DNA from: Pantoea wallisii
GTDB lineage: Bacteria; Pseudomonadota; Gammaproteobacteria; Enterobacterales; Enterobacteriaceae
Assembly (NCBI RefSeq): GCF_002095485.1
Contig: NZ_MLFS01000034.1
Coordinates: 1 to 50,734 of the forward strand
DNA length: 50,734 nt
Direction of reading: 5' to 3'
The notes beneath the pieces are model-generated. The model worked only from the letters and a program-made list of their open reading frames with translations. It did not search any database and had not been told where the DNA came from. Below are positions 45,876 to 50,734 of this stretch, in pieces; position 1 is the first letter of the stretch; each line of letters opens with the position of its first letter. The position numbers and the translations under genes were made by a program.

Positions 45876-46592
45876 TTAACCCTTGATGCTCTTCATCAGG
45901 CCTTTGCGCTGGCTCTCCAGCGCTGTTACCCGATTACAGACTTCATGTCCGAAGTTCTGGAAATCCTGCTCCTGATTGTTCCACTCTGTCTGGATTGACT
46001 GCTGCAATCCTCCCAGATTGCCCATCAGCGCCTGCAGCGGATTGCTGCCGCTGGCGGCCTGCTTCACGCCCATTTCGTTCAGGCTATCCTGCAGTACACC
46101 GCCCAGCGTGCTCTGTACCAGCTTCTCGCCGTCGGCACGTACCTGCTGAATGGCCTGATGGTGGAACGTCAGGCCATCGGGGCGATGTTCAATGATGCGG
46201 TTCATCTGCTGTTTTAGCTGGCCGTTTAGCGTGGTCAGACGGTTACGCACGTTGCTGTCGGTGCCGAGCTTCTCCACGATAACTTTATCCAGCGCTACGC
46301 GTCCGCGCTCCAGACGCGTGGTTGCGCCGCTATCGACCCATGGCAGATCGCGGCGCAGCGCGTTTTGATAATCGATAGCTTGCTGACGCGCCGCATTATC
46401 CAGCGTGGCTTTTTTGCCGTTGAACGTCACATCGCCCTGGGGCGATATTTCGAGATTGCCGTTGCTGCCTGACACCTGCACGCTCTGCGGCTTGATGATT
46501 ACGTCATCCTGAGGATTGACGCTGCACTGATAGTCAGCGTGCGCCTGAGCTGCCGTCAGCAGTAGCGCGGCGAACAGAGCCTTACGAATCAT
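45876..46592 (-). CDS. yggN: DUF2884 family exported protein YggN
   Basis: 238 residues from MIRKALFAALLLTAAQAHA (a clear signal peptide); AGGAG stands 7 nt before. An ATG 60 nt further upstream lacks homology and was rejected. The mature protein starts DYQCSVNPQDDVIIKPQSVQV, followed by a helical, Gln-rich C-terminal half. Probably periplasmic. No function is known for the family. It is the last gene before a 224-bp stretch of palindromic repeats. Confidence 0.92.
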   Translation of the reverse strand: MIRKALFAALLLTAAQAHADYQCSVNPQDDVIIKPQSVQVSGSNGNLEISPQGDVTFNGKKATLDNAARQQAIDYQNALRRDLPWVDSGATTRLERGRVALDKVIVEKLGTDSNVRNRLTTLNGQLKQQMNRIIEHRPDGLTFHHQAIQQVRADGEKLVQSTLGGVLQDSLNEMGVKQAASGSNPLQALMGNLGGLQQSIQTEWNNQEQDFQNFGHEVCNRVTALESQRKGLMKSIKG

Positions 46593-46643
46593 GAGATCTC
46601 CTGAATATGCTGTGCGGTGTGGGTATGGTGCGGTCAATGACGC

Positions 46644-46663
46644 GGTCGCCATGAAGGGCGCCC
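46644..46663. repeat. Palindromic intergenic repeat, copy 4 (degenerate CGC-type)
   Basis: GGTCGCCATGAAGGGCGCCC, related to copy 3 with two stem mismatches. First of four copies packed into 155 bp between yggN and yggL. Confidence 0.6.
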
Positions 46664-46702
46664 CTGGAAAATTTTCTGCGCATGCCGGTACGGTATTTTA
46701 AC

Positions 46703-46722
46703 GGTCGCCATCAAGGGCGACC
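46703..46722. repeat. Palindromic intergenic repeat, copy 5 (CGC-type, inverted)
   Basis: GGTCGCCATCAAGGGCGACC followed by CTAC, so it is in the opposite orientation to copies 1 and 3 (which have GTAG on the left). The stem GGTCGCC/GGCGACC is perfect. Confidence 0.7.
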
Positions 46723-46743
46723 CTACGGCACAGTGCATTATAG

Positions 46744-46763
46744 GGTACGCAATGATGCGTACC
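46744..46763. repeat. Palindromic intergenic repeat, copy 6 (ACG-type stem)
   Basis: GGTACGCAATGATGCGTACC, preceded by ATAG. The perfect 8-bp stem GGTACGCA/TGCGTACC differs from both other stem types yet keeps full pairing. Confidence 0.7.
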
Positions 46764-46778
46764 TGAATTACGTTGTAG

Positions 46779-46798
46779 GGTGCGCATTCATGCGCACC
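46779..46798. repeat. Palindromic intergenic repeat, copy 7 (GCG-type stem)
   Basis: GGTGCGCATTCATGCGCACC, identical to copy 1 including its TTGTAG left flank. It lies 18 nt beyond the yggL stop codon, much as copy 1 follows mscS. Confidence 0.75.
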
Positions 46799-46816
46799 TG
46801 AACGCGGCACTAAAAC

Positions 46817-47143
46817 TTAGTCCCACCAAACGTCGAAGAGTTCAGTGACCTGAACATCAGCGAGGTTGCGATCTTCCAGCCACTTACGCACCAGCTCACG
46901 GTGCTCATCTGTGCACTTACCGGTCTCCTGCAGGCACACCAGGCCTTCCCACACCAGATAGCCGCTGCCATCATAGGCCAGACCATTCGGGTCAATCACT
47001 TCATTGATGAACTGATCAAGCGTGGCATCCACCTGCTCCTCCGTGGTGCCCTCGGCAAAACGCCAGGCAACGGAAAAACCTAACTCCTGAAACTCATCAA
47101 TATGCAATTTCTTACGTAAACGACGGCTACGCTGTACGGCCAT
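46817..47143 (-). CDS. yggL: YggL family protein (DUF469), 50S ribosome-associated
   Basis: 108 residues, the E. coli length, beginning [24 protein letters not shown]. Small acidic, alpha/beta protein; members have been found bound to the 50S ribosomal subunit, and the precise role is unclear. The start overlaps the trmB stop by one base (TAATG), so translation is coupled and trmB-yggL form an operon. Confidence 0.93.
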   Translation of the reverse strand: MAVQRSRRLRKKLHIDEFQELGFSVAWRFAEGTTEEQVDATLDQFINEVIDPNGLAYDGSGYLVWEGLVCLQETGKCTDEHRELVRKWLEDRNLADVQVTELFDVWWD

Positions 47144-47862
47144 TATTTCACCCTCTCAAACATCAGATCCCATACGCCATGGCCCAGTCGCTGCCCGCGC
47201 TGCTCAAATTTGGTTAACGGACGCGTCTCCGGACGCGGCACGTAGGTTTTTGTTTCCGACTGATTAACATACCCATCCACACTGCTCATCACTTCCAGCA
47301 TGTGCGTGGCGTAATCTTCCCAGTCGGTCGCCATGTGGAACACGCCACCCAGCTTCAGCTTACGCAGCACCCGCTCGGCAAAAGGCACCTGCACGATGCG
47401 GCGTTTATTGTGGCGCGCTTTATGCCACGGATCCGGGAAGAACAGCTGCACCATACGCAGCGAGTTATCCGGAATCATATTCTCCAGCACCTCAATCGCG
47501 TCGTGGCACATCACGCGCAGATTCTCAACGCCCGCCTCCTTCGCCGAGGCCAGGCAGGCGCCCACGCCCGGTGCATGCACTTCAATACCAAGGAAGTTCT
47601 GATGCGGATTGTTTTGCGCCATGGTCACCAGTGACGCACCCATGCCAAAACCGATCTCCAGCACCAACGGTGCTTCGCGCCCAAATAGCGCCACCATGTC
47701 CAGCGGCTGCGCCTGATACTCAACGCCCATCTCCGGCCAGTAATTATCGAGCGCGAGCTGCTGCCCTTTCGTTAAGCGCCCCTGGCGGCGCACAAAACTG
47801 CGGATACGGCGCAAAGGCCGCCCGTTCTCATCAAACTCCGGGGTGATGACGTCATTAATCAT
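47143..47862 (-). CDS. trmB: tRNA (guanine-N7)-methyltransferase
   Basis: Makes m7G46 in tRNA using SAM. 239 residues, as in E. coli. SAM-binding [12 protein letters not shown] near 69-80, followed by [14 protein letters not shown], and the catalytic/tRNA-binding stretch [21 protein letters not shown] near 138-158. First of the trmB-yggL pair, divergent from mutY. Confidence 0.97.
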   Translation of the reverse strand: MINDVITPEFDENGRPLRRIRSFVRRQGRLTKGQQLALDNYWPEMGVEYQAQPLDMVALFGREAPLVLEIGFGMGASLVTMAQNNPHQNFLGIEVHAPGVGACLASAKEAGVENLRVMCHDAIEVLENMIPDNSLRMVQLFFPDPWHKARHNKRRIVQVPFAERVLRKLKLGGVFHMATDWEDYATHMLEVMSSVDGYVNQSETKTYVPRPETRPLTKFEQRGQRLGHGVWDLMFERVK

Positions 47863-48019
47863 GTTGATGCCTGCTGATTAGCCTGTTCAGGGAAACGCGC
47901 ATTATGCAAAGTTAGATAGCAGAAGCAAGCCTTTGCAATCTTCAGGTTTACACCCTGATGTCTCTGTGCTGGAATTCCTGCCTGATTGTAGAGTAAACAC
48001 GGAAAATTTCCTTCTTATG

Positions 48020-49102
48020 ATGCAGGCGCCACAGTTCGCGCAACAGGTACTGGAGTGGTATCACCGCTTCGGCCGCAAAACTCTGCCGTGGCAGCTGGAG
48101 AAGACGCCTTATAAAGTGTGGCTCTCCGAAGTGATGTTACAGCAGACGCAGGTTGCCACCGTTATTCCCTATTTTGAACGCTTTATGGCGCGCTTTCCCA
48201 CGGTTGGCGATCTCGCCGCCGCGCCGCTTGATGAAGTGCTGCATCTGTGGACCGGCCTCGGGTACTACGCGCGAGCACGCAATTTGCATAAAGCGGCAAA
48301 GCAGGTGGTAGATAAGCACGGCGGCACGTTCCCGCGTAATTTCGACGATGTCGCTGCGCTGCCGGGCGTAGGCCGCTCAACGGCCGGCGCTATTCTCTCC
48401 CTGTCGCTCGGCCAACACTTCCCGATTCTTGATGGCAACGTTAAGCGTGTGCTGGCACGCTGTTATGCGGTTGGCGGCTGGCCGGGCAAAAAAGAGGTCG
48501 AAAAACGGCTGTGGCAGATCAGCGAAGAGGTTACGCCCGCTGAGGGCGTCAGCCAGTTTAATCAGGCCATGATGGATCTGGGCGCGTTAGTGTGTACTCG
48601 CTCTCGCCCCAAATGCGAAATCTGCCCGCTCAACAGCGGCTGCGTGGCCTATGCCACTCACAGCTGGGCAGAGTATCCGGGCAAGAAGCCAAAAGTGACG
48701 CTGCCAGAGCGCAGCGGCTGGTTCCTGATGATGCAGCACGGTGATGAGGTGTTTCTTGAACAGCGTCCGCCTGTGGGGCTGTGGGGCGGTCTCTTCTGCT
48801 TCCCGCAGTTTACCAGTGAGCAGGCGCTGACGGACTGGCTGGCCGCGCGCAATATCCACGCCAAACCGCAGCAGCTTACCGCGTTCCGCCACACCTTCAG
48901 CCATTTCCACTTAGACATTGTGCCTATGTGGCTGGCATGGCCTTCTTCCGGGTCGCTGATGGATGAAGCAGGCGCTCTCTGGTATAACTTAGCGCAACCA
49001 CCGTCAGTGGGCCTGGCCGCGCCAGTTGAGCGTTTACTGCAAGAGCTGCGCCATCCACGTCAGCTTAAACTGCGAACAAGTGTGACCGAAGAGGAAGAGT
49101 AA
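48020..49102 (+). CDS. mutY: Adenine DNA glycosylase MutY
   Basis: Removes adenine mispaired with 8-oxoguanine. The start [18 protein letters not shown] gives 360 residues and matches the E. coli start; 29 codons of open frame upstream (from 47933) are not conserved. Features: [14 protein letters not shown] near 34-47, helix-hairpin-helix [13 protein letters not shown] near 112-124, catalytic Asp in [12 protein letters not shown], the 4Fe-4S ligands C-x6-C-x2-C-x5-C in [17 protein letters not shown], and a C-terminal NUDIX-like domain ([16 protein letters not shown]) reading 8-oxoG. Overlaps yggX by one base. Confidence 0.97.
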   Translation: MQAPQFAQQVLEWYHRFGRKTLPWQLEKTPYKVWLSEVMLQQTQVATVIPYFERFMARFPTVGDLAAAPLDEVLHLWTGLGYYARARNLHKAAKQVVDKHGGTFPRNFDDVAALPGVGRSTAGAILSLSLGQHFPILDGNVKRVLARCYAVGGWPGKKEVEKRLWQISEEVTPAEGVSQFNQAMMDLGALVCTRSRPKCEICPLNSGCVAYATHSWAEYPGKKPKVTLPERSGWFLMMQHGDEVFLEQRPPVGLWGGLFCFPQFTSEQALTDWLAARNIHAKPQQLTAFRHTFSHFHLDIVPMWLAWPSSGSLMDEAGALWYNLAQPPSVGLAAPVERLLQELRHPRQLKLRTSVTEEEE

Positions 49103-49374
49103 TGAGCCGCACCATTTTTTGTACTTATCTGCAACGCGACGCTGAAGGTCAGGATTTTCAGCTCTACCCCGGTGAACTGGGCAAGCGCATCTATAACGAG
49201 ATCTCTAAAGAAGCCTGGCAGCAGTGGATGTCCAAACAGACCATGCTGATCAACGAGAAGAAGCTCAACATGATGAACCCGGGCGATCGTAAAGTGCTGG
49301 AGCAGGAGATGATCAACTTCCTGTTTGAAGGCAAAGATGTGCACATTGAAGGCTACACCCCGCCAGAAAAATAA
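49102..49374 (+). CDS. yggX: Fe(II)-trafficking protein YggX
   Basis: 90 residues, small iron/oxidative-stress protein that protects Fe-S clusters (MutY, the neighbour, carries one). It starts [16 protein letters not shown] with the conserved Cys7 and has [24 protein letters not shown] coupling with mutY shows co-translation; in E. coli mutY-yggX-mltC lie in the same order. A terminator follows. Confidence 0.97.
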   Translation: MSRTIFCTYLQRDAEGQDFQLYPGELGKRIYNEISKEAWQQWMSKQTMLINEKKLNMMNPGDRKVLEQEMINFLFEGKDVHIEGYTPPEK

Positions 49375-49381
49375 CCGTTGC

Positions 49382-49407
49382 GGGCCTCCCTTTGAGGCCC
49401 ACTTTTT
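49382..49407 (+). terminator. Terminator-like hairpin after yggX
   Basis: GGGCCTC-ccttt-GAGGCCC followed by ACTTTTT, 8 nt beyond the yggX stop and 22 nt before mltC. It may reduce read-through into mltC. Confidence 0.75.
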
Positions 49408-49428
49408 CGAGTCAGGCACGCATTCACA

Positions 49429-50508
49429 ATGAATAAAAAACTGATAGCACTGTTGGTGATCGCACCACTTTTGGTCTCCTGCTCCGGACAAAAAAAATCG
49501 CAGTATCACGAAGAGTGGGTAAAGGACACCAACGGGTTTGACATTCTGATGGGGCAGTTCGCCGCCAACATTGAGAATATCTGGGGAATCAATGAGGTTC
49601 TGATCGCCGGGCCGAAAGATTACGTCAAATACAGCGACAACTACTACACCCGCAGTCACATTAACTTTGACAGCGGTAGCATCACCATTGAGACCATCTC
49701 CGGCACCGATCCCATGGCCAGCCTGCGCCAGGCGATCGTTACCACCCTGTTGATCGGTGACGATCCGGGCAATGTCGATCTCTACTCCGATGCCAACGAT
49801 ATTCAGATCAGTAAAGAGCCACTGCTGTACGGTCAGGTGCTGGATAATACCGGGCAGCCGATCCGCTGGCAGGGGCGCGCCGGCAGCTTTGCCGACTATC
49901 TGATCCAGAACAAGCTGCAGAAGCGCACATCCGGGCTGCATGTTATCTGGTCGGTAACCATTCCGATGGTGCCTAACCATCTTGATAAGCGTGCGCATAA
50001 GTATCTGCCGCTGGTGCGTAAAGCTGCCGAGCAGTATGGCGTGGATGCCTCACTGATCCTGGCGATTATGCAGACGGAATCAAGCTTCAACCCCTATGCG
50101 GTGAGTAACTCTGACGCGCTGGGGCTGATGCAGGTTGTGCAGCATACCGCCGGCGTGGATGTGTTCCGGATGAAGGGGAAATGGGGCAAACCAAGCCGCA
50201 GCTACCTGCTGGATCCCGCTAACAATATTGATGCCGGCACGGCCTATCTGTCGCTGCTGCAGAAGAGTTATCTCGGCGGAATTCAGGATCCGCTGTCGCG
50301 GCGTTATGCGGTGATTACTGCGTATAACGGCGGCGCCGGCAGCGTGCTGCGCGTCTTCTCCAGCGATAAAGATCGCGCGTTCTCGCTGATCAACGGTATG
50401 TCGCCCGCTCAGGTGTATCAGACGCTGACCACCAGCCACCCTTCCGGTGAGTCACGCCGCTATCTGTATAAGGTGAACCAGGCGCAGCGCAGCTACCATC
50501 GGTACTGA
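49429..50508 (+). CDS. mltC: Membrane-bound lytic murein transglycosylase C
   Basis: Outer-membrane lipoprotein that cleaves peptidoglycan with formation of 1,6-anhydro-MurNAc. 359 residues, as in E. coli. Signal peptide with lipobox LLVSC (lipid Cys18). N-terminal DUF3393 domain, then a lysozyme-like SLT domain with the catalytic Glu in [17 protein letters not shown] near 215-225, SDALGLMQV, and [13 protein letters not shown] near 300. It ends with YHRY. Convergent with speC. Confidence 0.97.
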   Translation: MNKKLIALLVIAPLLVSCSGQKKSQYHEEWVKDTNGFDILMGQFAANIENIWGINEVLIAGPKDYVKYSDNYYTRSHINFDSGSITIETISGTDPMASLRQAIVTTLLIGDDPGNVDLYSDANDIQISKEPLLYGQVLDNTGQPIRWQGRAGSFADYLIQNKLQKRTSGLHVIWSVTIPMVPNHLDKRAHKYLPLVRKAAEQYGVDASLILAIMQTESSFNPYAVSNSDALGLMQVVQHTAGVDVFRMKGKWGKPSRSYLLDPANNIDAGTAYLSLLQKSYLGGIQDPLSRRYAVITAYNGGAGSVLRVFSSDKDRAFSLINGMSPAQVYQTLTTSHPSGESRRYLYKVNQAQRSYHRY

Positions 50509-50518
50509 TGCAGTGCCG

Positions 50519-50549
50519 GGCGGGAGGGTGCACACGGTGCCCTCCCGCC
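50519..50549. terminator. Hairpin between convergent mltC and speC
   Basis: GGCGGGAGGG (50519-50528) and CCCTCCCGCC (50540-50549) form a perfect 10-bp stem with an 11-nt loop in the 48-bp gap. It serves two convergent genes, although neither strand has a T-run. Confidence 0.65.
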
Positions 50550-50556
50550 ACGCACA

Positions 50557-50734
50557 TCACACCAGCATATTTGCCACTAACCGCTTGCGGCCGTCCTCGC
50601 CCTCTTCGGTATAAACGCCCTGCAGCTCTGGCGAAAAGCCGGGCAGCAGGTTGATGCCCCCCTCCAGCGCGAGAAAATAGCGCTGCACCGCGCCGCCCCA
50701 CACTTCGCCCGGCACCACGCACAGCACGCCGGGG
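50557..50734 (-). CDS. speC: Ornithine decarboxylase, C-terminal end (partial)
   Basis: Runs off the right edge. The last 58 residues read PGVLCVVPGEVWGGAVQRYF, then the stretch NLLPGFSPELQGVY, closely matching the E. coli SpeC C-terminus; it ends in VANMLV. PLP enzyme making putrescine from ornithine, an alternative to the SpeA-SpeB route encoded in the same window. The stop is at 50557-50559. The catalytic part lies outside the window. Confidence 0.93.
   Translation of the reverse strand, partial: PGVLCVVPGEVWGGAVQRYFLALEGGINLLPGFSPELQGVYTEEGEDGRKRLVANMLV

Noticed and set aside
47933..48019. Longer MutY N-terminus from 47933
   Set aside because: The added 29 residues have no counterpart in MutY and the conserved start lies at 48020.

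Overview
The window is a chromosomal segment of an enterobacterium, most likely a member of the Erwiniaceae (Pantoea, Erwinia or Mixta type). This is inferred from proteins very close to Escherichia coli homologues, a gene order matching the E. coli fbaA-to-speC region, moderately high GC, and a short palindromic repeat family scattered between genes. About 31 kb is conserved housekeeping sequence and about 21 kb is an accessory insertion.

Layout. 1-0.9 kb: tail of a large protein, probably an FAD-dependent oxidoreductase. 0.9-8.6 kb, minus strand: argO, mscS, then the glycolytic block fbaA, pgk, epd, and tktA. 8.8-10.5 kb: loiP (plus) facing speB (minus). 10.6-31.5 kb: accessory island on the minus strand. 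In reading order it holds an EAL-domain gene, a giant BapA-like adhesin gene (14.3 kb), a TolC-like outer membrane protein, a type I secretion ABC transporter and an HlyD-like adaptor. 31.6-33.5 kb: speA (minus). 34.3-37.4 kb, plus strand: metK and galP. 37.5-41.7 kb, plus: sprT, endA, rsmE, gshB, yqgE, ruvX. 41.8-42.8 kb: yggR (minus). 42.8-45.8 kb, plus: yggS, yggT, rdgB, hemW. 45.9-47.9 kb, minus: yggN, yggL, trmB. 48.0-50.5 kb, plus: mutY, yggX, mltC. 50.6 kb to the end: C-terminus of speC (minus).

The main biology is the island. In E. coli speA and speB are adjacent; here a complete biofilm-adhesin system (adhesin, dedicated type I secretion machinery and a putative c-di-GMP phosphodiesterase) lies between them. 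It is broken: the adhesin reading frame is interrupted at three places and the HlyD adaptor at one. Every break equals a loss of 1 nt modulo 3 (1, 1, about 43, and 1 nt). The roughly 30 housekeeping genes show no frameshift. This suggests loss of the adhesin system, or errors confined to this locus; the sequence alone cannot separate these.

Other points worth attention: a palindromic repeat family whose stem sequence changes with compensating changes in the other arm and which sits just after stop codons; a 4-unit super-repeat in the adhesin; dyads between the EAL gene and the adhesin; operator sites matching Cra (epd) and GalR plus CRP (galP); and a structured, terminator-like leader before loiP.
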